Shown here: piece by piece, positions 1 through 5,207 of the stretch
Layout: every line of letters starts with the position of its first letter
Numbering within the stretch: position 1 is the first letter of the stretch
DNA from: SZUA-430 sp044375275
GTDB lineage: Bacteria; Pseudomonadota; Alphaproteobacteria; Micropepsales; Micropepsaceae
DNA length: 9,628 bases
NCBI GenBank assembly: GCA_044375275.1
Contig: JBILMZ010000134.1
Coordinates: forward strand, 1 to 9,628
Direction of reading: 5' to 3'
The notes under the pieces: model-generated
What the model was told of the DNA's origin: nothing
The model's database searches: none
What the model saw: only the letters and a program-made list of their open reading frames with translations
Program-made: the position numbers and the translations under genes

Positions 1-668
1 CCAGCCGGGACATGATCCTGCAGCTCAGTGAAGCTCTGGATGTGCCGTTGCGTGAGCGCAACGACCTGCTTCTTGCTGCGGGCTTTGCCCCGATGTTCCG
101 GGCGCGCCAGATTGACGATCCGCAGATGGCGCAGGTGATGATGGCCGTGCGCATGATGCTGGGCAATCACGAACCCTTTCCGGCGATCGCGATTGACCGC
201 TGCTGGAACATCCGCCTTGCGAACCGACCGTTCGAAGTGCTGGCCGGCATGATGGGCGAGGAGATGTGGACGCGCATCGGTGGCCCGGAGCGCAACCTGA
301 TGCAGCTCTTCTTTCATCCGATGGGCCTGAAGCCCTTCATCGCCAACTGGAACACGATTGCGCCTGTCCTGTGGCACCGGGCCCGGCGCGAGGCCGAGGC
401 GATTGGCGGGGAAGACATGCGGGCGCTGCTGAACAGCCTGAGCCAATACCAGACAGCTGAAACGTTGTGGGCGGCGGAGGAAGCGATGCTGGTGCCGGTG
501 CTGCCCGTCGAAATCGAGAAGGATGGCGCGCGGGTATCGTTCTTCACGGTCATCTCGACCTTCGGCACGGCCCAGGATGCCACGGCAGACGAGCTGAGGA
601 TCGAAAGCTTCTTTCCAGCCGATCCCGGAACCGAACAGATGTTCCGGCAGATGCAGGTGTCAGGCTGA
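1..668 (+). CDS. XRE-family regulator with MmyB-like ligand-binding domain (3' part, 5' end outside window)
   Basis: The reading frame is open to the left edge (first whole codon at base 3, S-R-D-M...), so the ATG at 12 is internal and the N-terminal helix-turn-helix lies outside the window. The segment VPLRERNDLLLAAGFAP (about residues 14-30 of the visible part) is the signature that joins the HTH to the MmyB-type ligand-binding domain. It is followed by the usual PAS-like region with AIAIDRCWNIRLANRPFEVL and a C-terminal half containing PVLPVEIEKDGARVSFFTVISTFGTAQD. Family members are cytoplasmic DNA-binding regulators thought to sense small or lipid-like ligands and often control an adjacent oxidoreductase gene, here presumably upstream of the window. 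The stop overlaps the stop of the convergent minus-strand gene by 9 bp. The family call is strong; ligand and target are unknown. Confidence 0.9.
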   Translation, partial: SRDMILQLSEALDVPLRERNDLLLAAGFAPMFRARQIDDPQMAQVMMAVRMMLGNHEPFPAIAIDRCWNIRLANRPFEVLAGMMGEEMWTRIGGPERNLMQLFFHPMGLKPFIANWNTIAPVLWHRARREAEAIGGEDMRALLNSLSQYQTAETLWAAEEAMLVPVLPVEIEKDGARVSFFTVISTFGTAQDATADELRIESFFPADPGTEQMFRQMQVSG

Positions 669-670
669 CA
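658..670. repeat. 13-bp perfect palindrome at overlapping convergent stops
   Basis: TGTCAG-G-CTGACA is a perfect 6-1-6 inverted repeat. It contains the TGA stop of the plus-strand MmyB-like gene (666-668) and the TGA stop of the minus-strand Cache-HAMP gene (complement of 660-662). No T-tract follows on either strand, so it is not a standard intrinsic terminator. The symmetry may simply come from the shared stop sequence. Confidence 0.6.
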
Positions 671-2048
671 AGCGTTGCAGCGTGGGTGTCTCGCTCAGGG
701 CTGGCGCCTTGCGCGTACGTTCTGCGGCTGCTTCCGAGGCTTCGATCGCGTCCTGGACGACGTTGAGAAGCTCCGTGGCGGTCCGGTTCAGTTCCACCAT
801 GTTTGGCGACTGGCGGCGTGACGCGACGGCCGAGAGGTTCTCGCGGTTGATGAGTTCGACCAGTTCGACGATGTCGCCCATGCGGGCCTGAAGCGTGTGG
901 CCGAGGTCCTGGAGCAGCTTTTCCTTGAGGCGGACTTCGGCCTGCGCCTTATCGTTGGCTTCCATCAGTTCGCGTTCGCGATGGGCGAGGGCGTCGTGGG
1001 CGCTTCTGACGGACTTCATCGTTTCAAGGGCGCGAGCCAGCGGCGCGAAGGCGGAATGCGATGGCATCTGGGGGACGCTTGCGCGCGCGTCAGCGTTTGC
1101 AAGACGACCGATTCCGGCAGACAGTTCGACCAGCGGCGTGGCCCAGCGCCAGGCCAGGAAGAGGGCGAGCGTCGCTGCGAGGCCTGCCACGGCGGCGAAG
1201 ATATTGGAGACCTTGTCGGCGGTCGCATAGACGCCGGACAGAGGCTCGACACCGAAGGCAACGAGACCGGGATCCTTGCCCAGGGCCTTGCCCGAAGAGC
1301 GCGAAAATGCGGCCAGGCTTTCTTCGCCGGCGAGCATCAGGTCGGTCGTCGTGACCTTGCGGTTCGTGTCGACCCTGCCGATTTCGTCGGCGATGGTGCC
1401 GGCACTGCGATTGGCGAAAAGGACCTTGCCGGTGTCGCGACGTGTCAGGACGAACACGCGGCGTTCCTGGTTCAGGGAAGACCCCTGGAGGGTTCGCTTG
1501 ACCAGGGCGTTGAAGTCGACGACGCCCGTGAGTGTTCCGATGACGGTCTGGCGATCATAGCTGGCCACAAGCGGAACCGTGAACTGGATGGCTTCCGGTG
1601 CGCCCTCGCGCAGGCGGGTGAAGCCGCTTTGCGTCGTGCGACCGGAGATTGCCGCGTGCACGCCCTCGACATCCGACAGGTCGGCCTTGCGCAGGGCCGG
1701 ATCGGTGGTGGCAATGACGCTGCCCTGGGCATTGGTGATCGTCAGCGACAGGAAATCCGTGTAGTTGCGGCTAAGGTCGGCGAGGGTGCCAGCGAGTTCG
1801 CCACCTTCATCGCCAATCAGCACTTCCTGCATCATGGGCATGGAGCTCCACGCCTTCATGTGCGTGAGGTTGGAGGCCATCTGCTGCTCGATCGAGACCA
1901 TGACATTGCGCGTCTGTGTCTGCAGGTCGTCAAAGGACTGCTGGCGCAACGTGTCTTCCGTGCCAAGCCACAGCGCTCCCATGCCGGCTGCCACCGGCAG
2001 GGCGATGCACATGGCAAACGCGGCCGTGATCTTCGATCTCATTGACAT
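660..2048 (-). CDS. Membrane Cache-HAMP sensor with degenerate histidine-kinase-like C-terminus, no ATPase domain
   Basis: A 462-residue inner-membrane sensory protein. Residues 7-28 form a first membrane segment; about 30-280 are a periplasmic double-PDC/Cache-like region (FLSLTITNAQGSVIATTDP, then IGTLTGVVDFNALVKRTL); 281-303 form a second membrane segment; about 302-352 are HAMP-like; 353-380 are a charged coiled coil (AHRERELMEANDKAQAEVRL). The tail then reads LLQDLGHTLQARMGDIVELVELI, which lines up with the H-box helix of histidine kinases and places His384 at the phospho-acceptor position, but the following E-L-R-T-P is lost. No N, G1, F or G2 boxes follow before the end. It is not a methyl-accepting protein either, as no signalling hairpin is seen. 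The start ATG at 2048 overlaps the end of the upstream gene by 10 bp and has AGGAACGG just upstream (2058-2065), indicating translational coupling. It may signal through a partner kinase; that is inference. Confidence 0.75.
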   Translation of the reverse strand: MSMRSKITAAFAMCIALPVAAGMGALWLGTEDTLRQQSFDDLQTQTRNVMVSIEQQMASNLTHMKAWSSMPMMQEVLIGDEGGELAGTLADLSRNYTDFLSLTITNAQGSVIATTDPALRKADLSDVEGVHAAISGRTTQSGFTRLREGAPEAIQFTVPLVASYDRQTVIGTLTGVVDFNALVKRTLQGSSLNQERRVFVLTRRDTGKVLFANRSAGTIADEIGRVDTNRKVTTTDLMLAGEESLAAFSRSSGKALGKDPGLVAFGVEPLSGVYATADKVSNIFAAVAGLAATLALFLAWRWATPLVELSAGIGRLANADARASVPQMPSHSAFAPLARALETMKSVRSAHDALAHRERELMEANDKAQAEVRLKEKLLQDLGHTLQARMGDIVELVELINRENLSAVASRRQSPNMVELNRTATELLNVVQDAIEASEAAAERTRKAPALSETPTLQRLSA

Positions 2049-2857
2049 GAGCGATTTCCGTTCCTGAGGCAGGTCGCGTCCTGCGGTGCCTGTTCGATTG
2101 CAACCACGGTCCAGTCATCGACCGTCTGCAAGCTGACATTGAAGAACTTGCCGTCTTTCGACACGACGCCGGTGCCTTCGGTGCCGCTGGCGCTGATCTG
2201 CTGGCGCAGTTCGTCGAGGGTGAGGCCTGCAATAAGGGCCTTTTTTCCGGTGGCGCCCGAGCCATTGCTGTCGGACACGACATTGCCGGCCGGATCAATG
2301 ATCACGACGTAGAGCGAACGCCCGAGGCCGAGCGCCAGGACCTTTTCGTAGGCCGAGAGGTCCTGCTCGATCGAGATCACGAACTCGCGTTCGCCATTGA
2401 GGATCACGGGGGCGATGTAGGTCACCGCATCGTCATCCATGAGGGTCGAGACCGTATGCGCTTCCTGCGCGAAGCCCGCCACGAGGACCGGGTCCTTCTT
2501 GATGTTGCGCCTTTCGGTGGCGGCGGGTTGGACGCCGATATGGGCGAAGACCTCGCCGTCGCGCCCGACCACCGTGAAATCGTTCAGGCCATAGCGGTTC
2601 TGGAGACCCTTCAACGAGGAAAGGATGCGAGTCTTGAGGCGGTCGCCTTCGCTCTGGGTCGAGGCCGAAAGGTAGGCGTGGAACAGGCGGCCCTGCGCGA
2701 GGGAGGCCGTGTACTTGCGGGCCTTGGTCCTGACGATGCCTATGGCGGCCGCTTTCTCCTGGACAATGGCCCGGGTGTCCGAGGCTGCCGCCGGCAGCGC
2801 GGGAAGTGCAGATGCCAGACACAGCCCGGCCGAGAATGTAATCAGTGCCCCACGCAT
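2039..2857 (-). CDS. Secreted periplasmic Cache-like sensory protein
   Basis: A 272-residue protein with a clear Sec signal peptide: MRGALITF, a hydrophobic run, then LPALPAAAS with cleavage likely near residue 25. The remainder has the feel of a double Cache/PDC ligand-binding region: FTVVGRDGEVFAHIG (about residue 94 on), AVTYIAPVILNGEREFVISIEQD, YVVIIDPAGNVVSDS, and a final strand ending WTVVAIEQ. Cache domains are normally the extracytoplasmic part of a transmembrane receptor; here the protein stops after the domain, with no second membrane segment, leaving a short tail with two Cys (ATC...RSCQ) that could form a disulphide. It is the first gene of a two-gene unit and its 3' end overlaps the start of the membrane Cache-HAMP gene, so the pair is probably a soluble plus a membrane-bound partner. 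SD is weak (AGG four bases before ATG). Ligand unknown. Confidence 0.7.
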   Translation of the reverse strand: MRGALITFSAGLCLASALPALPAAASDTRAIVQEKAAAIGIVRTKARKYTASLAQGRLFHAYLSASTQSEGDRLKTRILSSLKGLQNRYGLNDFTVVGRDGEVFAHIGVQPAATERRNIKKDPVLVAGFAQEAHTVSTLMDDDAVTYIAPVILNGEREFVISIEQDLSAYEKVLALGLGRSLYVVIIDPAGNVVSDSNGSGATGKKALIAGLTLDELRQQISASGTEGTGVVSKDGKFFNVSLQTVDDWTVVAIEQAPQDATCLRNGNRSCQ

Positions 2858-2892
2858 TGCGCCTGCCGAAACGTTCGCCCGTGCGGGTTCAT

Positions 2893-2907
2893 GTTTCCTT
2901 AAGAAAC
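2893..2907. promoter_or_regulatory. Inverted repeat upstream of the Cache gene pair
   Basis: GTTTC-cttaa-GAAAC, arms of 5 bp, lies 36 bp before the ATG at 2857 in the 183-bp gap between the small cold-shock-like gene and the Cache pair. It could be an operator for the minus-strand unit. I could not pick a convincing -35/-10 pair in this gap, so the assignment is weak. Nothing else that looks like a gene is present in 2858-3040. Confidence 0.25.
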
Positions 2908-3040
2908 CGGCCCCGCGTCGTTGTTGGGTTCACATTAGGGCAAGGCTTCTAACAATGATTGAAGGCGCGGTGACCTTACCGACTTTTTTGCCAATCGGAT
3001 TGACGGTTGCTTCAGGCCGCGGATGCGGGGGCTGTCGGGG

Positions 3041-3424
3041 TCAGCGCCAGCCGCGGGCCATCAGGATTTCGGACGGCGGCGGCGGGATGTCGGCGCTGTC
3101 GCGTCGAAGTTGCCGGGCGCACAGGCCGTCGGCACCGATCACCGACACATAGGTCACCTGATCGCCTTCCCTGAGGGTCGCCTGGTCTGCCGGGGCGATG
3201 TCGTCCATCGTGAACAGCGCGTTCTCGCCGCTGCCGGTGTCGATGAGGAGGCCCATGTTCTTGCGGGGGCTCAGAGTGCGGACCGTGCCAACGCGGCGCA
3301 ACGCCTGGGGCTTGGGAGCGGGCATGACCTGCAGAAAGGCAGGGGGTGTCCATGGCCCCGGTGCGACCCAATCCGATACGGCGGAGCCGAGGTCGGGATT
3401 GCGTCGCTGGATCCTGGGCTTCAT
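3041..3424 (-). CDS. Small protein with eroded cold-shock-like domain
   Basis: A 127-residue protein starting at the ATG at 3424. An in-frame GTG at 3442 exists, but AGGAAC (complement of 3433-3438) sits 8 bases before the ATG and nothing useful precedes the GTG. After a basic, proline-rich N-terminus (1-44), residues 45-107 follow the cold-shock-domain plan: VGTVRTLSPRKNMGLLID, then GENALFTMDDI, LREGDQVTY and a final strand ending ARQLRR. The RNA-binding motifs are lost: RNP1 K-G-F-G-F-I is replaced by K-N-M-G-L-L-I and RNP2 V-F-V-H-I by A-L-F-T-M. It therefore keeps the OB-fold pattern without the nucleic-acid-stacking aromatics. It lies 40 bp after the cold-shock/VOC fusion gene on the same strand and is likely co-transcribed. 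The family match is by eye; function unknown. Confidence 0.65.
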   Translation of the reverse strand: MKPRIQRRNPDLGSAVSDWVAPGPWTPPAFLQVMPAPKPQALRRVGTVRTLSPRKNMGLLIDTGSGENALFTMDDIAPADQATLREGDQVTYVSVIGADGLCARQLRRDSADIPPPPSEILMARGWR

Positions 3425-3454
3425 TGCGCTGCGTTCCTGCACGTCAGGCAGAGA

Positions 3455-3473
3455 CCGTTCCCGCTCAGAACGG
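3455..3473 (-). terminator. Possible weak hairpin at the 3' end of the cold-shock/VOC gene
   Basis: CCGTTC (3455-3460) and GAACGG (3468-3473) form a 6-bp stem around a 7-base loop that contains the stop codon of the fusion gene. On the minus strand there is no T-run after it, so it may only slow transcription or protect the 3' end between the two co-directional genes. Confidence 0.25.
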
Positions 3474-4304
3474 GCGGGGACGGTTCTGCATCACGTCGAT
3501 GCGGTTTCCATCGGGATCGAAGAAAGAGAACCACTTCATGCCGCCCGTGTCGCGCAGTGGCGTGACGTGCACGCCCAGACCTTCGAGCTTGCCATGCGTG
3601 CCTTCGACATCGCCCGTGCGGAAATTCGGGAAGGCTGCCGCGGTTGGGGCAGTTGCCAGCATTTCGTCCGGGCCAAGCTGCCAGAGGCAGAGATTGGCGC
3701 CGCGGCCAAGGTCGAGAACAATGGTCTGGCCGGCTGTGTTTTCCTCGGAAACATGAAGCTCGAGCACGCGCTCGTACCAGGCCTTCGATACCCGAAGGTC
3801 CTTCACGCGCATGACGACCATGTTGAGGGCATCGAAAATGCCTGCGTGCGGCCGGGGTCCGGCGCCCGGACCGGCGCCTGGGCGACCACCGAAGGAGCGT
3901 CCGCCGCCGTCACCATGCTGGCGCGGCGGGCGAGGTCCGCGATCACCAAAGCCGCCGCGATCTCCACGGTCGCCACCGAAGCCGCCGCGATCTCCGCGAT
4001 CTCCGCGATCACCGCGATCACCGCGATCACCACCGAAGCCACCACGATCGCCGCGGTCTCCGCCGAAGCCGCCGCGGCCCTGCGGGGCTGGTGCGGGGCC
4101 TTCGAGCTTGAGCTCGGATGCCATGGTCTTGCCGCGGTCCTGGGCAACCTCGAACGACACGCGCTGGCCCTCGCCGAGGCCCTGCGTACCGGCCGCTGCC
4201 AGTGCGGAGACATGTACGAACACGTCCGAACCACCACCATCAGGAAGGATAAATCCGAAGCCCTTGGCCTGATTGAACCACTTTACAGTTCCAGTCTTTC
4301 GCAT
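3465..4304 (-). CDS. Cold-shock domain / Gly-Asp-Arg repeat / VOC (glyoxalase-like) fusion protein
   Basis: A 279-residue three-part protein. Residues 1-67 are a textbook cold-shock domain with intact RNP1 (KGFGFI, 14-19) and RNP2 (VFVHV, 28-32), which binds single-stranded RNA or DNA. Residues 76-123 are a low-complexity array of GGFGGDRG and DRG units, resembling RGG-type disordered RNA-binding regions, followed by a Gly/Pro/Arg linker to about 153. Residues 155-272 are a VOC/glyoxalase-bleomycin-resistance-like domain: MVVMRVKDLRVSKAWYERVL at its start and SFFDPDGNRIDVM at its end. The usual first metal-ligand His is Met and the terminal Glu position is Asp, so a normal metal site is doubtful. 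The start ATG at 4304 is fixed by the cold-shock fold; AAGGA lies 13 bases upstream. Each domain call is confident; the joint role (RNA binding plus ligand sensing or catalysis) is not known. Confidence 0.9.
   Translation of the reverse strand: MRKTGTVKWFNQAKGFGFILPDGGGSDVFVHVSALAAAGTQGLGEGQRVSFEVAQDRGKTMASELKLEGPAPAPQGRGGFGGDRGDRGGFGGDRGDRGDRGDRGDRGGFGGDRGDRGGFGDRGPRPPRQHGDGGGRSFGGRPGAGPGAGPRPHAGIFDALNMVVMRVKDLRVSKAWYERVLELHVSEENTAGQTIVLDLGRGANLCLWQLGPDEMLATAPTAAAFPNFRTGDVEGTHGKLEGLGVHVTPLRDTGGMKWFSFFDPDGNRIDVMQNRPRPF
3984..4028 (-). repeat. Tandem 9-bp repeats coding Asp-Arg-Gly
   Basis: Five consecutive 9-bp units of the type GATCGCGG(A/T/C), read on the minus strand, encode residues 93-107 of the fusion protein as DRG x5. 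They sit within a broader degenerate repeat (about 3936-4073) of GGFGGDRG blocks. Near-identity of the DNA units, not only of the protein, suggests recent expansion by slippage and a potential for length variation between strains. Confidence 0.85.
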
Positions 4305-4328
4305 CGTAAGCCGCTAGTCCTTGCCCAA

Positions 4329-4341
4329 GTCATTCAATGAC
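4329..4341. promoter_or_regulatory. 13-bp perfect palindrome in the leader of the cold-shock/VOC gene
   Basis: GTCATT-C-AATGAC, a perfect 6-1-6 inverted repeat, ends 25 bp before the ATG at 4304. It lies just upstream of the AAGGA ribosome-binding site. It could be an operator or a short RNA hairpin next to the ribosome site. No other copy was noticed in the window. Confidence 0.45.
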
Positions 4342-4345
4342 ACAT

Positions 4346-4367
4346 CGTACGCTGCCTAGCGCATACG
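4346..4367 (-). promoter_or_regulatory. Imperfect stem-loop in the cold-shock gene leader
   Basis: CGTACGCT (4346-4353) and AGCGCATACG (4358-4367) pair with a two-base bulge around a 4-base loop. If the candidate promoter at 4391-4418 is right, this structure falls in an untranslated leader of about 80 bases, which fits the structured leaders known for cold-shock genes. Pairing was judged by eye. Confidence 0.25.
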
Positions 4368-4390
4368 ACGAATTAAGTTGACGGTTACGA

Positions 4391-4418
4391 CTCATAGCGC
4401 GGCTTTTGTCCGAAGCAA
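4391..4418 (-). promoter_or_regulatory. Candidate promoter for the cold-shock/VOC gene
   Basis: Read on the minus strand: TTGCTT (4413-4418), 16 bases, TATGAG (4391-4396). Both boxes are partial matches to the housekeeping consensus. It would start the RNA near 4384 and give an ~80-base leader. The remainder of the 157-bp gap 4305-4461 contains the two inverted repeats listed separately and no gene. Confidence 0.3.
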
Positions 4419-4461
4419 AGCGCAGAAGTGAGCGGAACGGTTACTTAACGGCCGTATGATT

Positions 4462-5121
4462 TCAGCGGCGTTCAGCCTTTTTTTGGCGGATATGGTAGGC
4501 GCAGCGCCTGGCCCCGGCCAGAATGTGATCGGTCCGCGAGATCGAAATGTCGGGTCCGAGCGCCGCCCGGAAGACATCGAGTTCCTGCTGGCAGAGGCCC
4601 GTGCAGGCGCGGGCCGCCTTGCATACCGGGCAGTGATTCTCGACCAGCAGGAAGCCATCTTCGGTGGCCTCGAAGGCGGCGAGATAGCCTGCGTCCGTGC
4701 GCAGGCGGGCGAGGCGGCGCACCTTCTCGCGCAGCGATGAGGCGCCCGACAGCGCGTGGCGGTAATCGGCCGACTGGTGATCGGTGCGTCGCTCGATCAG
4801 CTTCTGCAGGCCGCGCTCACCGAACACGTCGCGGATGTTGGAGATGAGCTCCACGGTCAGTTCCGCATGCGCGTCGGCGAAGTAGCTGCTGGCTTCCTCG
4901 CGCAGGCGCCAGCGTCTTGACGGACGGCCCCGCGTGCCCGTCCGGTCAGGTTCCGCGAATTCGACAAGCCCCTGATCCTCAAGCGCATAGAGGTGCTGAC
5001 GCACGGCCATGGCGGTGATGCCAAGGGCTTCCGCGATGTCCGCGACCTGCGCGGGTCCGTTCAGCTTGATGTGGTCCAGCACGGTGCGCTGGGCCGGCGT
5101 GGCGTCTGTGTTCGGTTTCAT
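4462..5121 (-). CDS. SufR-like winged-helix transcriptional regulator with Cys-rich Fe-S-type C-terminus
   Basis: A 219-residue cytoplasmic regulator. Residues 9-58 are a winged helix (QRTVLDHIKLNGPAQVADIAEALGIT, then AVRQHLYALEDQGLV) and the wing carries TRGRPSRRWRL, typical of the SufR/DeoR-like group. The C-terminus has C164-P-V-C167, C173, C177 and C207 in the pattern CP...LCxxEL..F...LG...R.....AG.RxCxYxI, as in SufR where three of the Cys hold a [4Fe-4S] cluster. It is probably a repressor that senses Fe-S or redox status. I place the start at the ATG at 5121: a strong TTGATA/TATAAT promoter lies within the codons of the longer form (ATG at 5151), and a homology-like N-terminus begins soon after 5121. 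It is divergent from the Rieske operon, whose first product is itself an Fe-S protein, so that operon is its most likely target. Real SufR regulates suf genes; none are visible here. Confidence 0.85.
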   Translation of the reverse strand: MKPNTDATPAQRTVLDHIKLNGPAQVADIAEALGITAMAVRQHLYALEDQGLVEFAEPDRTGTRGRPSRRWRLREEASSYFADAHAELTVELISNIRDVFGERGLQKLIERRTDHQSADYRHALSGASSLREKVRRLARLRTDAGYLAAFEATEDGFLLVENHCPVCKAARACTGLCQQELDVFRAALGPDISISRTDHILAGARRCAYHIRQKKAERR

Positions 5122-5128
5122 CCCCTGA

Positions 5129-5158
5129 ATTATAAAAGAAAGAACTTGCATATATCAA
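5129..5158 (-). promoter_or_regulatory. Strong promoter of the SufR-like gene, implying a leaderless mRNA
   Basis: Minus strand: TTGATA (5153-5158), 18-base spacer, TATAAT (5129-5134). The -10 is a perfect consensus and the -35 matches five of six. The base seven positions beyond the -10 is at or next to the A of the ATG at 5121, so the mRNA should begin at the start codon. There is no properly spaced Shine-Dalgarno for either possible ATG (AGGGG directly abuts 5121), which fits leaderless translation. Confidence 0.6.
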
Positions 5159-5159
5159 G
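5145..5159. promoter_or_regulatory. Operator candidate over the -35 box of the SufR-like gene
   Basis: CTTG-catatat-CAAG is an inverted repeat with an AT-rich centre. It covers the -35 box (5153-5158) of the regulator's own promoter and lies about 50 bp before the Rieske start, a suitable place for autorepression or dual control. It is not the CAAC-N6-GTTG type site described for cyanobacterial SufR. Confidence 0.4.
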
Positions 5160-5175
5160 CCGGGAGTGGCAGATT

Positions 5176-5192
5176 AAGTAAAGCGATTACTT
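5176..5192. promoter_or_regulatory. Operator candidate upstream of the Rieske operon
   Basis: AAGTAA-agcga-TTACTT has perfect 6-bp arms and a 5-bp spacer. It ends 5 bp before the AAAGG ribosome-binding site (5197-5201) of the Rieske gene. It could bind the divergent regulator or act in the RNA leader. No confident plus-strand -35/-10 pair could be chosen in 5122-5207. Confidence 0.4.
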
Positions 5193-5207
5193 TCATAAAG
5201 GTGCGCG

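Noticed and set aside
897..2045. 382-codon plus-strand open frame opposite the Cache-HAMP gene
   Set aside because: No recognisable motif and no ribosome site; the minus strand shows membrane segments and Cache/HAMP features.
2968..2989. Plus-strand CGGT/ACCG stem followed by six T, terminator-like
   Set aside because: The stem is only 4 bp and no plus-strand gene lies upstream of it.
3425..3442. GTG start at 3442 for the small cold-shock-like protein
   Set aside because: No Shine-Dalgarno precedes it, whereas AGGAAC is well placed for the ATG at 3424 and lies inside the would-be extension.
3198..4340. 380-codon plus-strand open frame opposite the cold-shock/VOC gene
   Set aside because: Its product is dominated by Ala-Ile-Thr repeats produced by reading the GDR tract backwards, while the minus strand encodes two recognisable domains.
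4373..4388. CtrA-like site (TTAA followed by GTTAC)
   Set aside because: Spacing and second half do not match TTAA-N7-TTAA; one half-site alone is not meaningful.
4381..4444. Direct repeats of ACGGTTAC (4381-4388 and 4437-4444) flanking the candidate cold-shock promoter
   Set aside because: Only 8 bp, two copies, and no further copies or symmetry to support a binding site.
5122..5151. Longer start (ATG at 5151) for the SufR-like regulator
   Set aside because: The added codons coincide with a consensus promoter and lack any ribosome-binding site.
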